A DNA stretch of 64,000 bases from Mucilaginibacter sp. OK268 (GTDB taxonomy: Bacteria; Bacteroidota; Bacteroidia; Sphingobacteriales; Sphingobacteriaceae), in contig NZ_FNJV01000001.1 of assembly GCF_900103125.1 (NCBI RefSeq), forward strand, positions 1,178,001 through 1,242,000. The letters run 5' to 3'. A program made the position numbers and the translations under genes. The notes beneath the pieces are model-generated. The model did no database searches and was not told where the DNA came from. It worked only from the letters and a program-made list of their open reading frames with translations. Positions 8,205 to 17,267 of this stretch are shown one piece after another; the first letter of the stretch is position 1, and every line of letters begins with the position of its first letter.

Positions 8205-10247
8205 ATGAAAATACGAATCAAACAGCTTTTGATAATTTCAACGCTGTTGCTTGCTACCTTGTCGGTTAAAGCTCAGGAATTATACGTGGGAACCAATTAT
8301 CATCCTCACGATGATAAAGACCAGGAAAAAATAAAAAAAGACATCGGGTTGATGAAGGCTGCCGGATTCAAAGTAGTTCGGATGGGCCACCTGGCCTGGG
8401 ACAGTTATGAACCTGCTGAAGGTCGGTTCGATTTTCAATGGTTTGATTTTGTGATGGACATGATGAATAAAGCAGGTATCAAGGTCATTTTGGATATTGC
8501 TATTCGTCCGGCACCCATTTGGTTGCACCATAAATATCCTTCCATTGATGTTACCAGCCCAGGGGGCAATGCGCAATATCCGAACCACCGCTACATGGAT
8601 GATGTAGGTGATCCGATGTATCAGAAATATGCCATCCGCTATGCGGATACGCTTACAAAACATTATGCCAAACATCCCGCTCTGCTGGCTTTTGGTATTG
8701 ATAATGAATCAGGCGATGGCCCTATTTCGTACTCAGAAACGGTAAGGAAGAGGTTCGTCGTTTGGTTGACGAAGAAGTATTCGAACCTGGACAATTTTAA
8801 CAAAGCTTGGGCTACACAACGGTGGTCCAGACGAATTAACCAATTTGATGAAGTTGGACTGCCGGTGACAGGTGAAAAGAACGGAGCCCCCGAGAAAATA
8901 TTGGATTTCAGGCGTTTTATTTCTGACGAAGTTAACCATTTACTCTTTAAAGTGATTGGAGTGGTTAATACTAACGCACCCAATGCCCTAACTAATACCA
9001 ATGCCTGGTACTACAGCTCGTTGAAATATTTTGACTATTCAGAGATGGCTTATTCAGGCAAAATGTCCCGGGAAGGCGCCGGCTTTTATCCTGGTAATTC
9101 TTTAACTACCAATTGGGGGGTGATGAATGCCTTGTTCGGAATTGCCCGTATTCAGTTTGAAAGTACAACCCCGTTCTGGTGCAGTGAGTTTACTACGATG
9201 ACGGCTGTTCCCAATTCGATTAGAAAATCGGCCTATGCCACGCTGATGTACGGTAATCAAGCGGTTTGCGGATGGACCTGGCAAAGTATGTGGTCGGGCG
9301 AAGAGCAATATCTCGAAGGGATGCTTGATTGGGACGGAGTTACCAACCGTAAATATGAAGAATACAAAAAGATAGCAACAGAGTTTAAAAAGATCGAAAA
9401 ATACTTTCCATACAAGCTCAGCCCGGAAGTTGGCTTAGCATTCTCGTTTCCAAGTCAGATAGCTAGTAGTTCTTTCCCTGAGGCGCAGGACCAACAGTTA
9501 CAGAGCTGCTGGAATCTGTTTTATACCCGTAATATGGATGCAAGTGTTGTTGAGATCAGTAAAAGCCCATTAAAGTATAAATTGCTTTTTGTACCCGGTG
9601 TAACTGTAATGGATGAAGCCACTGCCAATAAAATCCGGGATTTTGTAAAAAATGGCGGAACTGTTATTATGACGAGTAACTCCGCTGTGGTTGACGAAAC
9701 CGGGAAGGTATTTGCGTCCACCCATCCGGGGCGTTTAAGCGATGTATTCGGAATACGGGTAGCCGGTTATGAAGAAACAGAGCAGATGAACGAAGTATCC
9801 CGTACGTCGTTGAGAGGCAAAAAAATTCAATTAATTTATCAAGGGAAAACTATTGGAACTGAATCAAGCCGATATGATGTTATCCAATCTAAAGGCGCTG
9901 AAATTCTTGGAAGTATAACCAGCCTTGATAAAGATTACCCGATTATTACCGCTAACAAATACGGTAAAGGTAGGGCAATTTATGTCGGCTTGCCGGCAAG
10001 CGCCGACGTATTGAGCCCATTGCTCGATAAACTGATTGATGAACTGGATATGAAAAAAGGGCCACAGGTACCGGTGGGCGTTATGGCCAGACAAATCGAC
10101 AGGAACCACTTTTTATACCTGAACCTAACGGGTGACCCCAAAGAAATAGCAATGAATGGGAAATCCCAGAGTATTCTTTTTGATAAAAGTTATACCGGCA
10201 ATTTTACGATAGCACCCTACGAGCCGGAGTTCATAGAAGTAAAATAG
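8205..10247 (+). CDS. GH42 family beta-galactosidase, second copy
   Basis: A secreted GH42 protein of 680 residues with a signal peptide ending at VKAQ. The domain starts YVGTNYHPHDDKDQEKIKKD, has the acid/base Glu168 in GIDNESG and the likely nucleophile Glu328 in FWCSEFTT. A Rossmann-like middle domain (KLLFVPGVTVMDE and GGTVIMTSN) and a small C-terminal beta domain follow. It differs strongly from the GH42 at 1930, notably with HPHDD instead of PEHW and a Ser after the acid/base, so it may prefer another linkage or sugar. It heads the downstream run and directly follows the GH3 remnant stop codon. Confidence 0.82.
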   Translation: MKIRIKQLLIISTLLLATLSVKAQELYVGTNYHPHDDKDQEKIKKDIGLMKAAGFKVVRMGHLAWDSYEPAEGRFDFQWFDFVMDMMNKAGIKVILDIAIRPAPIWLHHKYPSIDVTSPGGNAQYPNHRYMDDVGDPMYQKYAIRYADTLTKHYAKHPALLAFGIDNESGDGPISYSETVRKRFVVWLTKKYSNLDNFNKAWATQRWSRRINQFDEVGLPVTGEKNGAPEKILDFRRFISDEVNHLLFKVIGVVNTNAPNALTNTNAWYYSSLKYFDYSEMAYSGKMSREGAGFYPGNSLTTNWGVMNALFGIARIQFESTTPFWCSEFTTMTAVPNSIRKSAYATLMYGNQAVCGWTWQSMWSGEEQYLEGMLDWDGVTNRKYEEYKKIATEFKKIEKYFPYKLSPEVGLAFSFPSQIASSSFPEAQDQQLQSCWNLFYTRNMDASVVEISKSPLKYKLLFVPGVTVMDEATANKIRDFVKNGGTVIMTSNSAVVDETGKVFASTHPGRLSDVFGIRVAGYEETEQMNEVSRTSLRGKKIQLIYQGKTIGTESSRYDVIQSKGAEILGSITSLDKDYPIITANKYGKGRAIYVGLPASADVLSPLLDKLIDELDMKKGPQVPVGVMARQIDRNHFLYLNLTGDPKEIAMNGKSQSILFDKSYTGNFTIAPYEPEFIEVK

Positions 10248-10300
10248 ATTGAGTTTTATTCATTAAGTAATTGAAAGAGATCATTTTTAAACAGCGTTAA

Positions 10301-12670
10301 ATGCAGAACATTAAGAACTTAATCATAATATCGGTATTATTTGCTGCTTTCCTCTGGCCCGTCAGCAGCAGTGCACAAACTAATTTATATGTTTCTGTCA
10401 GTGGTAATGATAATAATCCTGGTACGGAAAGTAAGCCATTTGCTTCCATAAATGGTGCATTGAGCGTGGCGCGGAAAATTTCGGGAGCGGTTTTCATCAA
10501 GCTCTACGGAGGCACCTATTATTTGAGTAAGCCTGTCGTGTTTACCTATGCCGATTCCAGGAAGGATAATGAACCACTGACTTTGACGAGTGTTAACCAT
10601 CAGAAGGTGATCATAAGCGGTGGCGCCATATTGGGCCGTTTGAACTGGACGGTATATAAAAGCGGTATCCGTCAGGCTAAAGTTGTTCATGATCTTGTTT
10701 TTGATGAACTCTTTGTGAACGGGAAATTGCAACGAATGGCCCGTTACCCGAATTATGACCCGTCGGCCCAGTTTCTCAGTGGTACAGCAGCAGATGCCAT
10801 CAGCAAAGAACGGGCTGCAAGATGGAAGTCGCCAGCAGGGGGGTATGTGCATGCCCTTCACAGTGCCAAATGGGGTGATTTTCATTATCTCATTACCGGG
10901 AAAGACACGAGTGGTCAACCCACACTGGAAGGAGGCTGGCAGAATAACCGGCGTTCGGGCATGCATGAAAAATATCGGTATACAGAGAATGTTTTTGAAG
11001 AATTAGATACGGTCAACGAATGGTATTATAACAAGAAAACGAAAATCTTATATTATTTACCCCCTAAAGGCCTTGATTTAAAAACTGCAAAGTTTGAAAC
11101 ACCACAGATAGCCCATTTATTTGAATTCAGGGGCACGGAGAAAAAGCCCGTTAAAAACATTACGATCTCCGGGCTTACATTAACAGAGACAGTGCGCACC
11201 TTTATGCAAAACAAGGAGCCCTTGCTACGCAGCGACTGGACAATTTACCGGGGCGGGGCAGTATTGTTCGAGGGCGCGGTACGTTGCCGCCTCCAAAATT
11301 GTGTATTGCATGATTTGGGCAACAACGCTGTTTTTTTTAGCAAATTCAACCGTGGTTGTGAAATATCCGGGTGCCGGATTTCCGAAATTGGCGCAAGCGG
11401 TATTTGTTTTGTCGGGGACCCGGGTGCCGTACGTTCGCCCAGCTTTGAATATAACGAGTTCGTACCACCGTCAGAAATTGACCGTACACCTGGGCCAAAA
11501 AACAACAATTATCCAAAAGATTGTAAGGTTTATGATAACCTGATGTTTGACCTTGGCTATGTAGAAAAACAATCAGCCGGGGTAGAGCTATCTATGTGCC
11601 AGGATATCACGGTAAGCCATAATACCATTTACGATGTGCCCCGTGCAGGCATCAACGTAAGTGAAGGAACCTGGGGAGGACATATCATCGAGTATAACGA
11701 TGTGTTCAATACCGTAAAGGAAACCGGGGACCATGGTTCTTTTAATTCCTGGGGCCGTGACCGTTACTGGCAGGCGGATAAAAAAAAGCTTGATTCCATT
11801 GTTGCCGAAAACCCCGGCATAGCACTCCTTGATGTTGTGAAGCCGATCATCCTTCGTAACAACCGGTTCCGCTGTGACCACGGCTGGGATATTGACCTGG
11901 ATGATGGATCCAGTAATTATATTATTACCAACAATCTGTGCTTAAACGGGGGAATCAAGCTTCGGGAAGGGGTAAAGCGTGTTGTTGAAAACAATATTAT
12001 GATTAATAATACTTTCCATCCCCATGTATGGTTCAAAAACAGCCAGGATATATTTCGCTATAATATCGTTGGAGCGGGATACTTACCTATCGGTATTTCC
12101 GCCTGGGGAAAGGAAATCGATTATAACGCTTTTCCTGATTCCGGTTCACTGGCTGAGGCCCGGTCCTGCGGTACGGATGGACATTCCGTATACGGCCCTC
12201 TATCCTTTGAGGATCCCGAAAACGGAGATTTTCGGGTAAAAGAGGGTGCCGCCGCCTTGTCCGTAGGTTTCCGGAATTTCTCCATGGATAGTTTCGGCGT
12301 TGTTTCTGTGCAGCTGAAAGCCATGGCTAAAAAAATAGCCTTCCCGTCGGTCGCGGCCGTTAATAAGCTGAGTAAAGATGACATCATCGAATTTATGGGT
12401 GCCAGACTGAAAAACCTGAACACAGCTGGTGAGCAATCTGCGACCGGTATGGATCAGATCAGAGGTGTGCTGGTTCTCTCCGTTGCCCAAGGATCGGCCG
12501 CATCGGGATTTCTTCAGGCCAATGATGTCATACTCGCTTTTAATCGCAGGCAGGTCGCCAATCTTAAAGATCTACTTGAAGCCCGGGGCGCCACCACCGG
12601 GAAAAATACCGAAATAGGGGTCTTTCGCAACCAACACCAATTGAAACAAAATATTGAAATGAAAAAGTAA
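10301..12670 (+). CDS. Parallel beta-helix glycosidase-like protein with C-terminal PDZ domain
   Basis: A 789-residue secreted protein with a signal peptide ending at SSSAQ. It begins LYVSVSGNDNNPGTESKPF, the usual start of right-handed parallel beta-helix carbohydrate enzymes, and continues with helix coils such as NITISGLTL, CRLQNCVLHDLGNNAVFF and ITVSHNTIYDVPRAGINVS. The architecture resembles GH141 (alpha-L-fucosidase and xylanase members), but this assignment is tentative and I cannot name catalytic residues. Residues about 721-785 form a PDZ-like domain (GVLVLSVAQGSAASGFLQAN, then DVILAFNRRQV). It lies 53 bases after GH42 and 13 before the GH29 fucosidase, so it most likely joins the same saccharide breakdown. 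Confidence 0.72.
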   Translation: MQNIKNLIIISVLFAAFLWPVSSSAQTNLYVSVSGNDNNPGTESKPFASINGALSVARKISGAVFIKLYGGTYYLSKPVVFTYADSRKDNEPLTLTSVNHQKVIISGGAILGRLNWTVYKSGIRQAKVVHDLVFDELFVNGKLQRMARYPNYDPSAQFLSGTAADAISKERAARWKSPAGGYVHALHSAKWGDFHYLITGKDTSGQPTLEGGWQNNRRSGMHEKYRYTENVFEELDTVNEWYYNKKTKILYYLPPKGLDLKTAKFETPQIAHLFEFRGTEKKPVKNITISGLTLTETVRTFMQNKEPLLRSDWTIYRGGAVLFEGAVRCRLQNCVLHDLGNNAVFFSKFNRGCEISGCRISEIGASGICFVGDPGAVRSPSFEYNEFVPPSEIDRTPGPKNNNYPKDCKVYDNLMFDLGYVEKQSAGVELSMCQDITVSHNTIYDVPRAGINVSEGTWGGHIIEYNDVFNTVKETGDHGSFNSWGRDRYWQADKKKLDSIVAENPGIALLDVVKPIILRNNRFRCDHGWDIDLDDGSSNYIITNNLCLNGGIKLREGVKRVVENNIMINNTFHPHVWFKNSQDIFRYNIVGAGYLPIGISAWGKEIDYNAFPDSGSLAEARSCGTDGHSVYGPLSFEDPENGDFRVKEGAAALSVGFRNFSMDSFGVVSVQLKAMAKKIAFPSVAAVNKLSKDDIIEFMGARLKNLNTAGEQSATGMDQIRGVLVLSVAQGSAASGFLQANDVILAFNRRQVANLKDLLEARGATTGKNTEIGVFRNQHQLKQNIEMKK

Positions 12671-12683
12671 TAAATATGAACTT

Positions 12684-14771
12684 ATGAATAGAATTTTTTT
12701 TTGGGGAATCATTTTTTCTTTATGCCCAGTAGTGTTTTGCAATGCTCAAATCAACACTCCAAAACCAGTTGGTCCGGTCCCAACCAGTAATCAACTCCGT
12801 TTGCAACAAATGGAATCCTATGCATTTGTGCACTTTTCATTGAATACCTATACCGATCAATCCTGGGGGTATGGTAACGAAGATGTGAATCTGTTTAATC
12901 CAAAGGATTTGGACTGCCGTCAGTGGGCACGGATCTGCAAACAAGCCGGTATGAAAGGAATCATCATTACCGCAAAGCATCACTGCGGATTTTGCCTTTG
13001 GCCATCAAAATACACAGTGTATTCGGTTAAAAATTCACCATGGAAGAATGGCAAAGGGGATGTGGTGAGGGAAATGGCCGACGCCTGTAAAGAATATGGT
13101 TTGAAATTGGGCATTTATTTATCACCCTGGGACAGAAACGACCCGGATTATGGCAAGCCGGAATACATTACCTATTTCAGGAACCAGCTCACGGAACTGC
13201 TGACTAATTATGGCCCCATTTTCGAAGTATGGTTTGATGGTGCTAACGGAGGGTCGGGTTATTACGGCGGGGCTAATGAAACCCGTACTATTGAACGGAC
13301 GACCTATTATGACTGGAAGAATACTTATACTCTTATTCATAAACTTCAGCCAAATTGTATAATCTGGAATGATGGTGGCGACAGAGGCGACCTTCGTTGG
13401 GTAGGAACGGAAGCTGGTTATGTGGGTGAGACCAATTGGAGCCTGCTCAATGCTACAGGCGAAGTAACCTGGAACATGTTACATTACGGTTTGGAAAGCG
13501 GTAACGCATGGGTGCCTGCTGAAGTAAATACCTCCATCAGGCCGGAGTGGTTTTATCATCCGGGCGAAGACACCAAGGTAAAAACGTTACCTCAGCTCAT
13601 GGACACTTATTATCATTCCATCGGTCGTAATGCCACTTTCCTACTTAACTTCCCCATTATGCCTAATGGTTTGATCAATGAAAAGGATGAAAAAGCAGCT
13701 TTGGAATTTGGGAAAGCGGTTAAGGAAGCGTTTGCCGTAGACCTGGCTAAAATAAAGAAAGCAACTGCTTCTAATGTTCGTGGCGGCAGTAAGGCTTTTG
13801 GCGCCGACAAAGCTGTTGATCATAATAAAAACACTTACTGGGCAACAGACGACAATATAAAAAGTGCTTCGTTGACCATCGATTTGGGCAAGCCAACTAC
13901 ATTCAATCGTTTCCTGGTGCAGGAATATATCCCGTTGGGTCAACGGGTGAAGGCATTCAAAGTAGAAGCACTGGTTGATGGCAGTTGGAAAGAGGTAGCC
14001 AACGCGACTACGATTGGGTACAAACGTATTCTTACTTTCCCGAGTGTGAGGGCAACAAAGGTTCGACTAAATATTACGGACTCAAAAAGTTGTATTCTTA
14101 TTTCCAATATTGGTGTTTATGATGCGCCGCAGATCCTGACGGCTCCGACAATTATCAGGGATCAATCCGGTAAAATAATTATAACCCCGGCAGACAAAGA
14201 ATCCGTAGTTTATTACACATTGGATGGAAGTACGCCGACCCTGAATTCGAAAAAATATAGCGGTCCATTTCAAACTGACGGAAAATTGGACATAAAGGCA
14301 ATCGCCAGCGATGCTACTACAGGCAAAAGTAGTCCTGAAGTCGAGGAGAAATTTGACCTGCCTCGTGCAGATTGGAGAATTTTAGGAGTAGACGAGGAAA
14401 AAGCTAAAGCGATTTTAGATGGCGATCCTTCTACAGTATGGCATCAAAATAAGGATAAAAAAATGCCGGTTGATTTGGTGATCGACCTGGGAAAAGAAGA
14501 AAGTTTGTCTGGATTCAAGTATTTACCCGATCCTGGTTTATGGGGGCCTGGCATTATCACCAATTATCAATTTTATGTTTCGCCCGACAATAAAGAATGG
14601 AAACTGGTTAACGAAGGAGAGTTCTCCAATATCAAAAACAACCCATTGATGCAAATAAAAAAATTTACGCTTGAAAAGGCACGCTATATCAAATTGAGGG
14701 CTTTGAAGAATACAGAGGGGAATGATAATACAGGGTATGCCGAAGTAAATGTGATCACCAACGAGCGCTAA
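12684..14771 (+). CDS. GH29 alpha-L-fucosidase with F5/8-type accessory domains
   Basis: A secreted retaining alpha-L-fucosidase of 695 residues with a signal peptide ending at CNAQ. The catalytic barrel contains YAFVHFSLNTYTDQSWGYG, IIITAKHHCGFCLWPSKYT and the nucleophile Asp185 in VWFDGANGG. This style fits the linkage-selective GH29 subgroup (alpha-1,3/1,4), an inference. After residue 350 come an F5/8-type C (CBM32-like) domain near 365-470, a short segment with YYTLDGSTPTLNSKKYSGPF typical of chitobiase C-terminal domains, and a second F5/8-like domain to the end. It is 4 bases upstream of the first GH2, indicating co-translation. It would remove fucose caps before the galactosidases act. 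Confidence 0.9.
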   Translation: MNRIFFWGIIFSLCPVVFCNAQINTPKPVGPVPTSNQLRLQQMESYAFVHFSLNTYTDQSWGYGNEDVNLFNPKDLDCRQWARICKQAGMKGIIITAKHHCGFCLWPSKYTVYSVKNSPWKNGKGDVVREMADACKEYGLKLGIYLSPWDRNDPDYGKPEYITYFRNQLTELLTNYGPIFEVWFDGANGGSGYYGGANETRTIERTTYYDWKNTYTLIHKLQPNCIIWNDGGDRGDLRWVGTEAGYVGETNWSLLNATGEVTWNMLHYGLESGNAWVPAEVNTSIRPEWFYHPGEDTKVKTLPQLMDTYYHSIGRNATFLLNFPIMPNGLINEKDEKAALEFGKAVKEAFAVDLAKIKKATASNVRGGSKAFGADKAVDHNKNTYWATDDNIKSASLTIDLGKPTTFNRFLVQEYIPLGQRVKAFKVEALVDGSWKEVANATTIGYKRILTFPSVRATKVRLNITDSKSCILISNIGVYDAPQILTAPTIIRDQSGKIIITPADKESVVYYTLDGSTPTLNSKKYSGPFQTDGKLDIKAIASDATTGKSSPEVEEKFDLPRADWRILGVDEEKAKAILDGDPSTVWHQNKDKKMPVDLVIDLGKEESLSGFKYLPDPGLWGPGIITNYQFYVSPDNKEWKLVNEGEFSNIKNNPLMQIKKFTLEKARYIKLRALKNTEGNDNTGYAEVNVITNER

Positions 14772-14775
14772 AATT

Positions 14776-17259
14776 ATGAATACAAATAAAAACTTTAAAA
14801 ATCGGGTGCCTGGAGTATTGCGTTTGGAGATTGCGCTCTTCTTGTTTTTAGCTTTATTTTCTATGAATGTAACAGCGCAAAACAACTCAAATCCACGGTC
14901 TGCAAGGACAAAGGAGAATTTTGATTTCAGCTGGCAGTTCCACAAAGGCGATATCGCTATCAAACGGGCAGTAAAAGCTGCCGGTTATGGTGGTTTAACA
15001 GATATCAATGTCAAAGTTGAAACGAATAAAGAAGCCATTATTGCTTATACCGATGTCGGTAAAGCAGCAGCTTTCAAACCCGAAGACTGGAAGGAAGTAA
15101 ATCTTCCGCATGATTGGTGTGTAGAGGGGACTTTTGTAAATGATAAATCCATCGGGAGCTCGCCGGCTGTCAGCGGATATTTGCCCGGCGGGACTGGCTT
15201 TTATAGAAAAGAATTTGAAATACCCGGAACCGATAAGGGTAAAAAGATATCCATAGAGTTTGATGGGATTTTTAGAAATAGTACTGTTTGGGTCAATGGT
15301 CAGCTCATCGGCAACCACCAAAGCGGCTACACTTCTTCAAATTATGATTTGACAGATGTTTTGCGTTACGGTAACGAAGGCAAAAATGTTATTTTGGTAA
15401 AGGTTGACGCCACTGAATATGAAGGTTGGTGGTACGAAGGGTGTGGGATTTACCGGCATGTTTGGCTCAATAAAACCGACAGACTCCATGTTGACCGGTT
15501 TGGCACCTATGTTACTACTTCTTTAGTTTCGCCTGATGAAGCCGTGGTAACCGTAAAAACCAATATTAAAAACGAATACGGCGTAGTTAAAAACATTACA
15601 CTCATTTCTAAGATTATCGATAATAAAGGAGTTGTACTTGACACAAAAACTTCATCTCAGGTAATTGAGCCATTTGGCACAACTGAGCTTTCACAAAAAG
15701 GAGTTATTCAAAAGCCCTTGCTTTGGACACCTGAAACCCCGGACCTTTATAGGGTACTGAGTGAAGTTTCTGAAAACGGGATTGTTATTGATAATTACGA
15801 AACCCCTTTTGGGGTAAGGACAATCGAAATAAACCGAAATGGGGTATTTCTAAACGGAAAACTTTATCCGGTGAAGGGTACTTGTAACCACCAGGATTTT
15901 GCCGGGATTGGAGTAGCCCTTCCGGATAAAATAAATGAATACAAATTAAAATTGCTCAAAGAAATGGGTAGCAACGCTTATCGTTGTTCGCATCATCCTC
16001 CCACTCCCGAACTGTTGGATATGTGTGATAGGATGGGTTTACTTGTATTGGACGAAAACCGTATGTTGTCGAGTTCTGAAGAAGGGATAATGGATTTGAA
16101 AGCCATGCTATACCGGGATCGTAACCATCCATGCGTATTTATGTGGAGTATGGAAAATGAAGAATGGATACAAGGCACGGTAACGGGAGCGAGGATACTG
16201 AAAACACTGGTTGACATTACTCATAAAATCGATCCAACCCGACCTGTGACTGCTGCCATGAATCATGGACGGAACGAAGGCGGGTATAGCGATGTGCTAG
16301 ATGTTGTGGGATATAATTACGGAGACAAGGGTTTGGCATATGTGAAAGATCATGAAAAATATCCCAACCGGGTAGAGTTTTGTACAGAAGCCACAAGTTT
16401 CATTTCAACTCGTGGAGAGTATCAGAACGATTGGGGAAAAGGTTATGTTTCAAACCTTGGGTTATGGCAACCCGACTGGGGGCCACTGCCCGGCGAAGAC
16501 TGGGCAGACATTGTTAAATATCCCTATCTTGGAGGGTTGTTTGTCTGGACAGGTTTTGATTACCGCGGTGAACCTACTCCATACCAATGGCCATGCGTTA
16601 CATCTCATTTCGGGTTTATGGATATATGCGGTTTCCCCAAAGACGGATACTACGCGTACAAAGCAGCCTGGACGAACGAGCCGGTAGTTCATATTTTCCC
16701 CCATTGGAACTGGTCAGGCAAAGAAGGTGACAGCATAAAGGTGAATTGTTACACCAACTGCAATGAAGTGGAATTATTCCTCAACGGGAAAAGAATAGGC
16801 AGGCAAAAGGCAATTCCCTATACTAAACTGATATGGAACCTGGTATACAAGCCCGGTAAATTGGAAGCTAGGGGGTATAAAAACGGAAAATTGGAGACCA
16901 AAGACATTGTTGAAACAACAACCGCTGCTGCACAGGTGGCGTTGAACAGCGATTGCAATAAACTTAAAGCTGACGGCACCGATGTGGCCGTTATTCGGGT
17001 GGCAATTAAAGATACTAAAGGAAGGGTAGTCCCTACAGCGGGGAATCTGGTAAAGTTTTCAATTGAAGGACCTGGAAGAATTATTGGTACTGGTAATGGT
17101 GACCCCAGCAGCCATGAACCGGATAAAGCCAGCCAGCGTACCGCTTTCAACGGATATTGTTTGGTGCTGATTCAATCAAATAAACAAGCCGGGGAAGTCC
17201 GGTTAAAGGCCTTTTCCGAAACCCTTAAAGGAAGTGAAGTTATTATTAAAGTCAAATAA
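14776..17259 (+). CDS. GH2 beta-galactosidase-like, first of three
   Basis: A secreted GH2 enzyme of 827 residues, signal peptide ending NVTAQ. It has the sugar-binding domain (LPHDWCVEG, TGFYRKEF, STVWVNGQLIG), the immunoglobulin-like domain, and a barrel with acid/base Glu462 in WSMENEEW and nucleophile Glu538 in FCTEATSF. A DUF4982-type domain (VELFLNGKRIGRQ) and a C-terminal Ig-like domain (KADGTDVAVIRVAIKD) follow, the usual set for Bacteroidota GH2 galactosidases. An insertion of roughly 40 residues sits between the N-terminal strand (SWQFHKGD) and LPHDW. The acid/base context MENEE differs from the usual GNE, which may signal altered specificity. Eight bases separate it from the next GH2. 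Confidence 0.88.
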   Translation: MNTNKNFKNRVPGVLRLEIALFLFLALFSMNVTAQNNSNPRSARTKENFDFSWQFHKGDIAIKRAVKAAGYGGLTDINVKVETNKEAIIAYTDVGKAAAFKPEDWKEVNLPHDWCVEGTFVNDKSIGSSPAVSGYLPGGTGFYRKEFEIPGTDKGKKISIEFDGIFRNSTVWVNGQLIGNHQSGYTSSNYDLTDVLRYGNEGKNVILVKVDATEYEGWWYEGCGIYRHVWLNKTDRLHVDRFGTYVTTSLVSPDEAVVTVKTNIKNEYGVVKNITLISKIIDNKGVVLDTKTSSQVIEPFGTTELSQKGVIQKPLLWTPETPDLYRVLSEVSENGIVIDNYETPFGVRTIEINRNGVFLNGKLYPVKGTCNHQDFAGIGVALPDKINEYKLKLLKEMGSNAYRCSHHPPTPELLDMCDRMGLLVLDENRMLSSSEEGIMDLKAMLYRDRNHPCVFMWSMENEEWIQGTVTGARILKTLVDITHKIDPTRPVTAAMNHGRNEGGYSDVLDVVGYNYGDKGLAYVKDHEKYPNRVEFCTEATSFISTRGEYQNDWGKGYVSNLGLWQPDWGPLPGEDWADIVKYPYLGGLFVWTGFDYRGEPTPYQWPCVTSHFGFMDICGFPKDGYYAYKAAWTNEPVVHIFPHWNWSGKEGDSIKVNCYTNCNEVELFLNGKRIGRQKAIPYTKLIWNLVYKPGKLEARGYKNGKLETKDIVETTTAAAQVALNSDCNKLKADGTDVAVIRVAIKDTKGRVVPTAGNLVKFSIEGPGRIIGTGNGDPSSHEPDKASQRTAFNGYCLVLIQSNKQAGEVRLKAFSETLKGSEVIIKVK

Positions 17260-17267
17260 AGATCATT

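Noticed and set aside
10385..10966. Long opposite-strand frame (193 codons) within the beta-helix gene
   Set aside because: Antisense shadow of a clearly coding, motif-rich frame; no start context or homology features.
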